Assembly: GCA_016647705.1 (NCBI GenBank)
Contig: CM028340.1
Location: forward strand, 12,663,001 to 12,727,000
Direction: 5' to 3'
From: Eucommia ulmoides
Lineage: Eukaryota > Streptophyta > Magnoliopsida > Garryales > Eucommiaceae
Length of the DNA: 64,000 nt
The position numbers and the translations under genes are program-made. The notes beneath the pieces were generated by a model. That model was not told the origin of the DNA. It did not search any database and saw only the letters and a list, made by a program, of their open reading frames with translations. This document shows, piece after piece, positions 46,435 through 58,199 of this stretch; the stretch's first letter is position 1, and each line of letters begins with the position of its first letter.

Positions 46435-48748
46435 GTCTTCTTCTCGCCATCGTCCTTCTATTCGCAATCGTTTCACTGGAGCAATCTTGTCGGGTAAAGG
46501 TCAGAGTGTTAGCGTTGTCGTCGTTCTTCGCATCTGATCTCCGGGTAAAGGTCAAGCTCGCTGGGTAAAGGTCAATCTCACCGTCGTCCTTCTTTGCGTT
46601 CGATCTTCGGCACTGCTCATACCGCCCAATCAACAGATCTGAGGATCTAGATCCTACAGTGGTGTTTGAGAAGGGTTTTGCTTCGAATATTGCCATTGAT
46701 GCAACCAGATTTGGCTTGGCTTGTCTACGACGTTGTGACATGGGGTGTAGCGGTGCCATAAGTTTTAGCCTAAATTGCTCCGATTCTTCGGTTCTGCCTC
46801 CATCTCTGTCGACATTCTGCAGAAACTCACCTTCGTTGCTTCAAGGGAAGAAGTCGTTTAAACCGATTGGATAGTGAAATGGCCAATTGGAAAAGGAAGT
46901 ATAGGGAGCCTAACGATCAATTAGTGTCGATTTTTGTGGATTCAATCCCGGAGAAGATGGGTTGGAAAGGCCTAAAATACATGTTCCAGTGGCATGGGGT
47001 GGTTCGCGATGTCTAAATACCAAAGCGGAGAAAAGTTAGATTAAATTCGAAGTATGGATTTGTTCGTTTTTCGACTTGGGCGGAAGCCTTGGCTGCCATT
47101 CGTGTTCTCAATGGAGTTAGGGTAAGGAATAAAGTGATTCAAGTGTGTTTGACTTCATCTAGTAAGAGATCTCAACTGTGCAGCGTGAATAGAAAGTGGC
47201 TTAAAAAAGAGGGAGGCATTGTAGGGCCTACTAGTTGCGAGAACGTTGTTGTTTCTTCCCCAACTATCATGCCTACTTTATCCACGTTGTGCCCAGGTAC
47301 TGATTCTTTAAACCCTATTGCACTAAATCCTGTGAATTTATCGGTAGTTCGATCGTCAAATGATCTTGATACTAATGAGATTTATGCCACTAATTTTGAT
47401 ATGACTTGTATACTCAAATTAGTGTTGTGTAGAGTAGAAAAGGTGATGGAATGTGGGAAAATTCTAGGTATGCCTGCAACTACAAATGGATTGGAATTTA
47501 GATATGTGATTGTGAATTTGATTCTTAAGGAATAGGACGGAGTAGGGTCAAGTGGTGCTAAAGGCGTGTTGCCTATAGATGAAAGTAAGGACTGGGGTAA
47601 AGTGGGTTCAATGAACCTCGCTTTAGATGGTGATTTGAACGTCAAAGTAGTGACTGAAGCTTCTCACAAGGTTGATTTAGGGGAGAATCGGTTAAATCAT
47701 GAAGATGGTTGTTGCGGTTCGGAGGAGGGTGAGCTAATCGTGGAGTCTTCTTGCCAAAACAATTCAAATGAATCATTTGCTAACGGTGATATTGATTTGG
47801 TGAATCAAGAATGGTCATTCTCAAGTGATTTAGGGGGTAGTGTTGATGCAAAATCTGAGAATGAAATTGATGAGATTTTCTCTAAACTCGATAATAAACG
47901 CCATTTTCAATCTAAAAAAAAGGTATTCTCGGTTCCTAAAAGGAAAGGAAAAAAAAAGTCTCTGATAGTTTGGGTGTATTAGGCTAAAAGTTTTAATCTT
48001 GGTTGGTTGGAAAAGAGTTTTTCTTATGTCAAACACTAGGGAAGTCATCTGCTAAAGAAGATGCAACATTGATAATTTTCTAAAGGGTGACGGGGTTAAG
48101 TTGGAGCAAAGTGAATCTTGGGGAGTTTTGTTTGGTTTTGCTGCCAAGATTTTGTGGATTGATGTGGTGATTGTAAATTGTGGCATCCTTTGTAGAGGTT
48201 GGGGTGATAAGGTTGTGGGTGATTGTGTTAACATTGTTGTCTTGTAGGATGTTTTTTCGTCTTATCTGCTAGGAGGAATATGGTGGTTCATCTTGTTTGG
48301 TCCCAGATTTTCGTGGGAGGGGAGGGTACACAAGAACTTTTTGGAAGTGCCTTGCCCAGACTTTATCCAAAAGAGTAGTTCTATACTTTGGCCCTGGTGG
48401 ATGATCTTCTGCTCTTGAAGATCTTGAGCTCCGGATATTGGGTTTCCTCTTTACAAACTTGTGCTGTTTTTAGATGGCTCCTTGTAATGTAGGTGTGGAG
48501 TTTAGTTTCCCAGGTGCTTTTTGGGGATGTTTTATTACGTTCTAGGGGACCGAGCCCTGGGATTCCTTTGTCTGGTTTTAGGAGGATCCTTTGTTAAGGG
48601 CTAGTGGTTCTCGACGGGAACATTTTGTGGTGTTGTTTGCCAGGGTTTTGCAGGATACATGGTAGTTTATTGCCATGTAGTATGGGATACCCTGGTTCGA
48701 ATTAATATAATCAAATGCTTATGAAAAAAAAAAAAAAAAAAAAAAACA
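46435..48748 (+). mobile_element. L1-type LINE carrying only ORF1
   Basis: 2314 bp between 14-bp duplications, ending in a 20-plus A tail (48724-48746). The 5' part (46435-46878) has a repeated ggtaaaggtca phrase and GC-rich untranslated sequence. ORF1 follows at 46879-47982, then about 740 bp without any endonuclease or reverse transcriptase motif. The element therefore looks like an ORF2-less, half-L1 derivative moved in trans. The sharp duplications suggest the ORF2-less form itself was inserted. Confidence 0.85.
46879..47982 (+). pseudogene. LINE ORF1 with an RRM domain
   Basis: One frame from ATG at 46879 (MANWKRKYREPNDQLVS) runs to a stop at 47980-47982, 367 codons long, with two in-frame stops (TAA 47014-47016 and TAG 47533-47535). 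An RNA-recognition motif is visible at about residues 16-90: VSIFVDSIPEKMGW (RNP2 side), then KYGFVRFSTWAEALAAI (RNP1 side) and VLNGVRVRNKVIQV. The C-terminal half is acidic, then Lys-rich near the end (KKVFSVPKRKGKKKS). Plant L1 ORF1 proteins bind LINE RNA through such domains. The start choice rests on it being the first ATG in frame with the RRM. Confidence 0.8.
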
Positions 48749-48762
48749 AACAAAGCTTATGT
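48749..48762. repeat. Target site duplication of the LINE (right copy)
   Basis: AACAAAGCTTATGT directly after the poly-A tail. A 14-bp duplication is typical of target-primed reverse transcription. Confidence 0.9.
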
Positions 48763-49754
48763 CAACAAAACTAGACAATTGGAAAAGGAAATTAGAAAGA
48801 CTGAACCCTAGATCTAACCAAATAGGCAAAATACACAAGAAAACAGAAAAACATCGAACCATAAATCTAAAAACTTGGAACGACAAACCTGAATAGCGGG
48901 ATGTGAATCGTTCCAGCTATCGACGAAAAATAATGAACCTAAAGAATTGTACCCTAAACCACGGGATTTGCAGACGACGAGCGGAGGAGATGTGCATCGA
49001 CATTACGACGAGAAGTGAAGGTGAGCAGAGGCGAGAAAAAAGGAGAAGGCGACGACTTCATGAATATTCTAGTGACGGAAGACTAGATCGTGCGACGGCG
49101 ATGGTAGGTGTAGAGCAAGGCGAATCGTTTGTAAGCTGAACGATCGGGTAGAATGCAAACCTAGCAAATCCTTCTCCTTGCAACATGAATAATAAATATT
49201 TTTAATTTTAATTTTGTTTTTCAATTTTTTAACAATTAAATTATTTTTGGCTAGAAAGTGTATTTTCGCCTAAACTATGTGGTTTTGACATTGGTGACAA
49301 AAAAAAAAAAAAAGAAGTATCGTTTGGCAACAAAAAATTGCCGTCGCCGAATATTAAAAAATTCATGCTGAATTTGCAACAAACTTTTTTTGTCGCCATT
49401 ACGGCAGCGGAGAAATTTTCTTCATTGTTTTTGACGTCAAGAATTGACCTGACAAATCGCAACGAATTCCATAATTTTGTCGCCTAAACATCATATATGG
49501 CTACACAATTGGGGTTCGTTGCCAAAAGGTGTTCATATTTGACTACAACTTTTATTTTTGTTGTCAATGGACTCATTTAGCTATGATTATTATGCTGTCG
49601 CCAAAAAATTTGTAGTCAATTTTCTCTTTGACGATCTCCTTATCGAAAGTAGAGATTTCACAAATGAGATCATTGTAATTAATTTTACCAAGTGTTCGCT
49701 TTTGAACCTTTTCCTAAGTTTTTTCTTTGACGTCTCTCTAAATGGGCTTTTGAT

Positions 49755-50560
49755 TTTTTTTATTTTTTTTTTATTTTTTATTTTTTTTTTTTTACAATTG
49801 ATATTGGCAATTTCACTCTAGTGTAGGAAGGAGGGGACCATCTCGGGCACAAGAATGTTCTACAATAGTGCCTTTATCACATCAAAGATTTGCCACTCCC
49901 TTAGAAACAAACCTTTTTATCAATTGATGGGTTGTATTGCTCTCCTCTTTTGCCTTCCAACTAACCTTAATCTCTACCCTGTGTATTTTATTATCACACA
50001 ACTGAGGAGCTACACACTGAAGCCCAAACTCTCCATTAACCCCCGCTTCTTTTTGATTAGGTACCACAACATTTACATATTCTTTTTTCTTTTTCCTCCA
50101 AACAAGCTTATTCCCCAAATTCCTATGGGTTTTTGATTTCTTGCTAAAATAATGAATGAAAATTGAACTTCAATCACTGACACTAGGGTTACAATTTCTG
50201 TCCTTCAAGCCAAAATTAACAAATTTCACTTTGTTTTGATTTTCACATATAGCAAACCCGTTAAGAATTTTAATAGCTACCTTTGCCTGACTAATAAGGC
50301 CAAATCTAACGAAACCAAATGCGAAGTTCATACCTTTTTTTCTATTTCTCGGGAGATAACACGTCCAAAATTTCTTTGAATTTGTGAAAAATAAGGAAAA
50401 TCTTATAATTATCCATTGGGAAAGGAAGAAAATCTACGAAGAGCATGTAGACTTTACTTGTGAACCCGTGACCAAATAGCTTCCTTGGTCGGAATATAAT
50501 CATCATTTCGCCATATTCTTGTGTAATTCACCCCCATTGATGCAACAAAGGTCCTATAAT
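49755..50560 (-). pseudogene. Second LINE ORF1 remnant, minus strand
   Basis: On the minus strand, about 50480-50240 encodes VDFLPFPMDNYKIF and FVRFGLISQAKVAIKILNGF, again an RRM with the same layout as the ORF1 at 46879 but clearly diverged. The open piece 50118-49882 (GNKLVWRKKKKEYVNVVVP) follows. A long T-rich tract at 49755-49793 is the reverse of a poly-A tail, placed right after the ORF1 region, so again no ORF2 lies between. Reading is broken by several stops and shifts. Confidence 0.6.
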
Positions 50561-52509
50561 GGCTTCAAGTCTTCCACCCACCATCTTTAATTTGGTGAAC
50601 CATATCATATTCATCTCCAAATCTCAGGGCATTGACAATTTTCTGGAACTACAAACATGGCACTGTTCAAATTAGGTTATAGTTTAAATTGGACCATTTA
50701 ATGTTGGACTTGGCAAATCAATATACCATTGCACTTTCACATAAAGAACCATTAATTGGCTACAATTCACAAATGGACACCGTTAAAAATAGATTGTTCT
50801 TCTTTACTTCAACTCAATTCTAACCAATTTATTCTTTCTTCAAATTCTTTTCTCATTCTTGGTATGTGTGCGTTGTGAACGCGTCTTTCAAGCCAACGAT
50901 CTTGCCGATAATTCACTTTACTAAATCAAATGGATTTCACGTAATTTATCGGCATAAAGGAATAAATGAATAAATGTATTGTGTTTTTCTCTATTGTCAT
51001 TATAAAACCTGGAAATGAAACAGTTTAAATAAAAAGGTGACACATTTACTGAAAATTAAAATTGAATAAATGATTTTTTTTTTTTTAAAAAAACTCGAAA
51101 ATTAAATAAATAAAACTAAAACAGCAACAACAAATTAGAAATGTGAAAAGACTTTTTTGCCCTCCTCACACCTTTTACCTGCCAAAGAAATAAACTTTAA
51201 GTTACAATTTAATTGAATTGTTAGAGGGAGAAATGATACACTACTTGGTGATGGTATAAATAGGGTAGATAATTCCAAAAATATAACCAAACCTAGTCAA
51301 TATCAAACAAATGCAGAACTCTACTTGCGAAAGAATCCGAATTTTGAAAAAAATAAAGAATTAAACTATATTGTGAGGACAACTGCTAAACTAATCTCAA
51401 TGCATAATATCATGTTTATCTTATTTTATAATTAAAAAATAAATAACGCTTCGAAAGGTAAATTTCTAATTTATAATTGCTTCTAAACATTCCAAAAATA
51501 ATTAGAATTTTGTGCTTTATTAAAGGGCAAATTGTGTTTTACCCTCTTTACTTTGTCTAACTATCACTTTTCTCCCTCCACTTTAAAAAGATACTTCACC
51601 TAAATTTACTTCAAACAAAATGATAATTTTTTTTTTGTTTAAATTAATGGAAAAAACTTAAAAATGGATGAAATTAAATATTTATCTATTTTTTGATGAA
51701 ATAGATGAAATTGTTCCCATATTACAATTTTAATTAAGGAATTTTTAATGAGACACCCACTTTTATATAAGATATTAGAATGGACCCCAACAGTCAAACC
51801 CAAACAAAGAAAAATCCATCTAATTATTTATATTTGGAGAAAACTCCAAAAAACACAATGCATCTCTTCACGCGCGGCCTGGCAACACTAGGAGGTTTCA
51901 TGTATTTTTGGAAACAATATCAAGCTAAACAAGGAAATAACAACCAAATTCACTCATTCAAGCTGCAAAAATGGAAGATATTGTGTTGATTATACCTTAT
52001 ATTCCTATTTTCTCTTACTGTAAATTGCAAAGAAACAAAGTGGGTAACCCTAATTTCACCAATTTTCAATTCAATCATTGTAGCGGCAGCTACTGTGGCG
52101 GCGGTGACAACATCGGTGGTTGAGCAGCATATCTTGGTTCCTAGGTCGTGTTTCTTATATTTATTTATCAGATTTAAGTTTTTTTTTTTTTTACTGTTTT
52201 GAAAAATTAGGAACAAAAACATGAACCAAGATTATGTTTTCGTCTTAAAATTATCAGACAAAATCTGGAAACGCAAGGAAAGTTGCGGTTTTCCCCCTGT
52301 GTTTGAAACATGTTTGATACCTGTTACAAATGGACTGTGTTACAATTGGATAAGAATTCATGCTTGATAAGTAAACGTATGTGTGTACAAATGGACTATG
52401 TTGTTTGAGCTAGAACTAAATCAAATCATCCATGGGTAATAAGATCCGTATTTGATATCTATTCTTTCATCTAGAAAGCTGATATATATGACTGTAGAAT
52501 CATTAACCT

Positions 52510-52540
<31 letters not shown>

Positions 52541-53059
52541 ACATGCTATATATTTTCTCATTCAAGTTTTCTATGAGTAATTCTAAAACTTTGTAGAAAT
52601 AAGTTGTTACTGTTTAATTTGGTGTGTTTTGGCCTAGTGCTAGAATGGTTTTGGGTTCTCTTGCTGGAGTGTTCTTTCTCATAAGCATGGCTGTTTGTTA
52701 ATGTATTGTGATTGATAATCCATCCCTTGTCCACCTTGATTAAAAAAATACTGACAATAAACTTTAAATTTTGGTGCTCATCTTTATCAAAGCTTCATTT
52801 ATGAAGCTTAGATTGTTTCCAAACCAGAATTATGGTAGTTCTCAGACAAGCTCCGGCTTTTATTTTCCTTGAGATAAATACTCACATGAGACATTTTTGG
52901 TCTTCTTTTTGCTATTGCCTTATGCCAATTTAGTAGCATAGCTCTACCCCAAGAATCTAATTTAATGGATTTTTTTGCTCGGCACATTAATAATCTGCAA
53001 GGTGATATCCCCTTGTGTTGGTGTCATAGGAGGTTTAGTAATTCGGATTGCGTTCCCGA
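50561..53059. other. AT-rich intergenic sequence, no supported gene
   Basis: No coding motif recognised. A (CT)n microsatellite lies at 52515-52540. Two copies of a phrase around ttgccttatgccaatttagtagcatagctctac occur near 52913 and 53324 with matching downstream text (ccccaagaatc.gatt.aatggattttttt, then ttggtgtcatagg-like text), a roughly 410-bp local duplication. Confidence 0.5.
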
Positions 53060-53190
53060 TATCAGTCTTGATGTACAGTTATAATTAGTTGTATATTTGT
53101 GCAAACTTATATTTGGGTAATTGTTTTGATGTACAGTTATAATTGGTTGAATATTACTCTACATTTAATATTAGTTGAATATTTAACTAT
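53060..53190. repeat. TGTACAGTTATAATTGG minisatellite, first block
   Basis: Units tgtacagttataattagttg, tgtacagttataattggttgaatatt and worn copies, about 26-40 bp each. The sequence from 53191 to 53640 has no gene. Confidence 0.75.
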
Positions 53191-53640
53191 ATAGTCACAA
53201 TTACTTTTTCATGTTTCAATTCTTATTTTATCTTAACTGAAATGTGTATTTAGTTTAAATTTTTGAATTTTGGGGTAGTAAATTTCGTTGGTTGGCTCGG
53301 TTATTCCAATAATTTGTATTCCTATTGTCTTATGCCAATTTAATAGCATAGCTCTACACCCCAAGAATCCGATTCAATGGATTTTTTTTTGCTTGGCACA
53401 TTAATTATTTGCATGTTGACACCTTCTTGTGTTGATGTCATAGGTGGTTTTAACACTTCTAATTGTGTAAGAAGTGTCTCATTTTTTTTGTAGATAAACA
53501 TATATATGTGTGTCCATGTACACACACACACATATAGTTAACTGGAAAAATTGGTTAAAACCCGTATGTTTTGAAAGTTTTGATTTGATTGGAGCAGAAT
53601 CTGTTTTAAAAGTCACTGTGCATTTTTTATTGTGAGTGAA

Positions 53641-53960
53641 TTTTCATGTGTAGTTATAATTGATTGAATATTATTCTACATCTATAATTAGTTGAATTTT
53701 TACTGCACAATATAATTGATTGAATATTACTCTACATTTATAATTGGTTGAATATTTACTGTACAATTATAATTGGTTGAATATTTGATATACAACTTAT
53801 AATTGGTAAATTGTTTTGCTGTACAGTTATAATTGGGTTGAATATTAATGTACAATTATAATTGGTTAAATATCGATGTACAGTTATAATTGAGTTGAAT
53901 ATTAATATACAGGTATAATAGGCTGATTTTTTTTTTTTTTTATGTATAGTTACAATTGTT
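53641..53960. repeat. TGTACAGTTATAATTGG minisatellite, main block
   Basis: About eleven units of 26-32 bp built on (t)gtaca(g/a)ttataattggttgaatatt(a), running directly into the satellite array that follows. Confidence 0.85.
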
Positions 53961-53969
53961 TGAACAACC

Positions 53970-54481
53970 GAGATGCCTGTTGGTGAGAGTAGCGGAGATG
54001 CAACTGGAACTAATACTGATTACTACTGCGAAAATACAGGGAATGACGAAGATGAAAATGTATTTGCCCTGGGTTCCATATCGTTGGTGATGATTGGGTT
54101 GTTAATATTTTTAATGTGTAGTAAAAATCACAAATTGGGTCTTGGATTTTTGAATTTCACTCTCCCGCTTTTCATGTTGATGTTTCTGTTGTTGAGATGG
54201 TTAATATGCAGTAAAAATTACATATTGAATTCATGTTCTTGAATTTCGCTATGATCCATCTCGTTGGTGATTTTTGGGTTGTTAGGATTGTTAATGTGTA
54301 GCAAAAATCAATAATTGAAGTTGTGTTCTTGTATTTTGCTTTTGGTTCCAACTTGTTGATGACGTTTGGGTTTGTAAGATTTTTAATGTGTAGCAAAAAT
54401 CACAAATTGGGTCTTGGATTTTTGAATTTTCCTCTCACCTCTTTTCATTGTTGATGTCATTGGTGTTGAGATGATTAATGT
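53970..54481 (+). repeat. Left arm of the roughly 92-bp satellite, part 1
   Basis: Units of about 90-130 bp share ggttaat(a/g)tg(t/c)agtaaaaatcaca and ggatttttgaatttc, plus ttgttgatg.tttttgttgttgagatgg. The reverse complement of these phrases defines the array at 58200-63760. At the left edge an ATG-led segment (53973, MPVGESSGDATGTNTDYYC) reads into the first unit. It is open for 89 codons, but most of it is repeat sequence. Confidence 0.8.
54477..54481. repeat. Target site duplication of solo LTR 1 (left copy)
   Basis: AATGT, identical to 56777-56781. Confidence 0.85.
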
Positions 54482-56776
54482 TGTCACACCCCACCCCGGA
54501 CACCCGTCACTGTAGGGCCGATGTGACGTCGACACGACATTACCTGAATATCTAATTTACTATAGACGACAAAAATAAAAACGCAATCACAGAACAAATC
54601 ATAAGTATATACACTCTCTCATTTACGAACATTAGTCCAAATATTTTTATTCATTTAACAACACGAATACGAAACCCTAAATCTCTCATTTAGTTTCCCT
54701 TCAAGTAACACCCCCAAGATAATCCTTTTCTATCGCACCTACAGATTTGACCTAGTGCTAATAGGGGACCGACTCATAGCTATTTTACCTGCGAGTGTAC
54801 TGCATTCTTAGTAAAATATTTTTAAAATAATAATACATTCTAAATATTACCACAATTAAATATAGATCAAGCATAAGTATACAAACATCACATTTCTAAT
54901 GAAAATCACCATAATATAAGCAGTGAAAGTAAATCAATATATATAAGTTCCATTCTAACTCATCCAGTATAAAATAATACCAATCACCATATAATAAATA
55001 TCAAATCATTCAATATACGTAAAACACCACATCTCAAGCACACATCTCAAACACACTTTTTAAGCACACAACTCAAACACACACTTCAAACACACACACT
55101 GGCCAGCCCTAGTGATCGTTTTAACTTCACGATCGGGAGTTTGCAACGGTACCACACCATCCGTAGGATATACTTTCCTACGAACACCCATCACTCCGCC
55201 GAAGCGGATAATCACTGTGCAGTATAAACATCTAACATCACTCTGAAGTAGATAAACATCACTCCGCCGAAGTGGAACACATCACTCCGCCGAAGCTGAT
55301 AACCTCACTCTGCCGAAACAGATAATCATCACTTTGTCGAAGTAGATAAATACTATAGCATCGTCAAATCAATAACGTCATCATTAAATCACAAATCAAT
55401 AACATCGTCTAATCAACATCGTCAAATCTCAAACATTACCCTCTATTTTCAAAACTGATTTTTTAATCCAAAATCATATTTCTCATTTTTCTAAAAGAAA
55501 AACGTCTGATTTCACCAAAACTATTTTTTCACCCTTTATTTTTAGAAAACCAAGTATTTTCCACTCTTTTTTAAAACCACCAAATTTTAGCGAAAAACCA
55601 TTTTCAACTTCCTTTCGAAACTAACACAATTCATTGAAAATCCATTTTCTCAACTCACCCAGAAACTTGCTTGATCCATATCATTTTGAAATCATTTAAT
55701 TTAACTACAAACATTTTCCATCATATATATATATAAAAACAATTTGGCAAGAAGACAGTACACTCACCTGATTATCCGTTTTCGAAGACTTTAACCGCCT
55801 ATTCTCCACCGGCACACACACCCCCTTAGTTGATCACCCACACACAACGAAACACCCTCACACATGCTGTTGATCGCCGGTTGATCAAAGACGACGACAC
55901 ACACACTACCCACAGTCGCACAACACCCCCAATTACACATAGACGGCGACGACACCGATCACCGACGAAGAAAATGCACACACCTGCCACATTTGAACGA
56001 ACACACACACACGATCATTGTCGACCATCAACGACGAACAGAATGCACACACCCATACATTATCATAATCGACGACCCATCAAGACAGAACCCACACATG
56101 AACTCCGGCGACGTCGACAGCGAGGGTCAAAACGCGCCCACCGGCCCTGTTTGGTTTTCAGTGAAATCAACACACACTCACAGTGCACACAGAATACACA
56201 CTTGTCCGATCACATGCACACACTGAAACACACACTATTGATCAATGGTTGATCGATGACGACGATACCCACACACTATTGGTAAACATGACACATTTTG
56301 ATTCTCTTCCTCTCTCTCTAGATTTATGAGTTTCTTCTTCTTAAGCTTTACCGATCCTTCTAGCGTGAATGAATCCTATATATATGCATGAATTAAGTGG
56401 ATGGATGTTTGATTTCTTCACGCCACGTCGTCGGTTCTCTTCTCTCTCTGTCTTCGGCCCTCACTGCACACACACACATGAATATATGTCTATATATATG
56501 AGTTTATATAAAAACTCAAGTGTTTAAATACTCTTTCCTCCCCCCTAATTTCTTAAAATCTTCATTTTAGTTTAATTCAACATTTATGAGTTTCTAGAAG
56601 TATAATTTCACTCTTCACATTTAAAATTTTTAGATTTTAATTGACAATTTTGCAAATTTGACCCATAAACTTTTAATTTGGTTTTTAATCAACTCAATTT
56701 TTTTTTTACCCCAAATTTTTTCTAAATGCTCTAAATTGAAAAATAATGACGTACATGCTAAAATCCGGGTCTTACA
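54482..56776 (-). mobile_element. Solo LTR of the Tekay-like family (1)
   Basis: 2295 bp, starting TGTCACACCCCACCCCGGAC and ending CGGGTCTTACA on the plus strand, in the same orientation as the LTRs at 21510 and 28515. It has perfect AATGT duplications on both sides and no internal region. It carries the family's ccgaagcgga short repeat (about 55190-55350) and (CA)-rich zone (55810-56240). It interrupts the left satellite arm. Confidence 0.9.
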
Positions 56777-57110
56777 AATGTGCAGTAAAAATTACATATT
56801 GAGGTCATGTTATGAATTTCACTCTGGTTTCCATATCGTTTTGGTGATTTTTGGGTTGTTAGGAATGTTAATGTGTAACAAAAATCATATATTGAAGTCG
56901 TGTTCTTGTATTTGCCCTTGGTTCCGTATCGTTGGTGATGATTGGGTTGTTAAGATTTCTAATGCGTAGTAAAAATCACAAAATTGTGTCTTGGATTTTT
57001 GAATTTTACTCTCCCGCTTCTTATTGTTGATGTTTTTGTTATTGGGATGGTTAATATGCAGTAAAAATTACATATTGAATTTATGTTCTTGAATTTTGCT
57101 ATGGTCCATG
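56777..57110 (+). repeat. Left arm of the roughly 92-bp satellite, part 2
   Basis: Continues the array of 53970-54481 after the solo LTR. The phrases tgcagtaaaaattacatattga and aatgcgtagtaaaaatcacaa recur, ending near gctatggtccatg. Confidence 0.8.
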
Positions 57111-57565
57111 AAAAACAAAGCAGAAGACAAGAACGATTAAAACATCACAGGGAATTACTTCTAATTGCAAATGTCCAACTCCCAAATAACAGTTAAAACT
57201 TAAAACTAGATCTCAAAGAAACACAAGTGAAGTATAAGAACGAGAATAAGATGAAAATAGAGAGAGAGAGAAAGAGATTTGGTTTTTTTTTGGAGCCAGT
57301 ACTAGCACTAACTGATATGTAGTTACAAAGCTAAAGCAACATACACATGATAAAAGAGTAGTACAATAGCTTATGTCCTCAGAGATATGCTTTAGATCAT
57401 TCTAATTAAAATGGTAATCATATGGAAACCCAGGAAACAGCAGCCAAGCATATTTGGCCTCACCATCACCAGTAAGTCAATTTCTTCATCCTAGATCAAA
57501 ACACATCAACTTCTCAGCCTACTTGAGAATAATGTAAAGAAGTTTTCACGGTAACTATTACATTC
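57111..57565. other. Unique sequence between the left satellite arm and the dUTPase piece
   Basis: No coding motif. It might hold former 3' untranslated sequence of the captured dUTPase on the minus strand, but nothing proves it. Confidence 0.35.
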
Positions 57566-57955
57566 ACAGTTGCATCCATGTCTTCAACCTCGGCAACCTT
57601 GGGTGTCATGATCTTCTAAATGATCAACTGGGCAATCCGATCACCAGTCTTCACTTCAAAATCGTAGTCGGAATGATTAAACAGTATCACCCCAACTAGT
57701 CCTCTGTAATTAGCATTAATCATGCATGCCCCAACATCAATCGAGTGCTTCAATGCCAACCTGGATTGTGGCGCTAAAATTTCAAACAAACAAAACCAAT
57801 CTCAATCAACAAAATTCATTTAACTATAAACATGTGTGGGAAATTTGAACTCACCAACATGAGCATATGTTCCTTCTGGTATTGCAATGCTTAGATTAGT
57901 GGGAATCAGAGCTTTGCCTCGCGCTGGTACTTCTATCTTTGTCGCGTTGCAAAAT
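57566..57955 (-). pseudogene. dUTPase gene fragment, broken
   Basis: Minus strand. The right exon (about 57947-57855) encodes TKIEVPARGKALIPTNLSI and AIPEGTYAHV. An 81-bp intron follows (57854-57774, GTGAGTTC...TTTTAG). The left exon (57773 to about 57566) encodes [24 protein letters not shown] and [12 protein letters not shown]. These are the central motifs of trimeric dUTPase, which hydrolyses dUTP to dUMP. Motif 2 reads PQSRLA instead of PRSGLA, and the motif-3 aspartate position reads INAN instead of IDAD. A TAG (57618-57616) replaces the Glu of LIIEK. The N-terminal part and the C-terminal GGFGSTG motif are absent. It retains an intron, so it came from genomic DNA, not from spliced RNA. 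Confidence 0.88.
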
Positions 57956-58199
57956 AGTTCTGATTGCTAACTGAGGATGGAATTCAAACAAATCACATGT
58001 ATTTATCAAAAAAAATTACTTTAACTTTTGCTTGCATCTATATTGGTACTTATCACCGCTAGTGACTTTGCTGCCTACTAGTAGTTTGTTTTTTTCCTTT
58101 TTGTTGTGTGCTTCTGTTATGTGATATTGGAACGTTGTCCTATTTCGTAAGTCGCTCATGCCGATCATCGGATGCACCCATCATTATTTGAGAACCAAT
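57956..58199. other. Spacer right of the dUTPase piece with an exon-like ATG segment
   Basis: On the minus strand near 58185-58150 an ATG-led stretch reads MMGASDDRHERLTK. A similar stretch lies at about 59135-59100 (MADASDNDPVSHKQTKGD), also beside the satellite. The two look like diverged copies of one short segment. Confidence 0.45.

Larger units (their letters stand above)
44726..49640. mobile_element. CACTA-like (En/Spm) non-autonomous element
   Basis: The left edge CACACAACAAGAAAAATGG resembles a worn CACTACAAGAAAA terminus. Both ends hold dense subterminal repeats of the type tagcgacgaaa and tttgtagccaa (about 44745-45240 and 49240-49640), as in plant CACTA elements. The interior contains a nested LINE (46435-48748) and no transposase that I can recognise. 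The right terminus is not found with confidence. The GC-richer part at 48950-49135 encodes an Arg/Glu-rich frame of doubtful meaning. Confidence 0.55.

Noticed and set aside
55830-56252. 140-codon His/Thr-rich frame
   Set aside because: Falls in the (CA)-rich zone of a solo LTR and is not conserved as protein among the copies.
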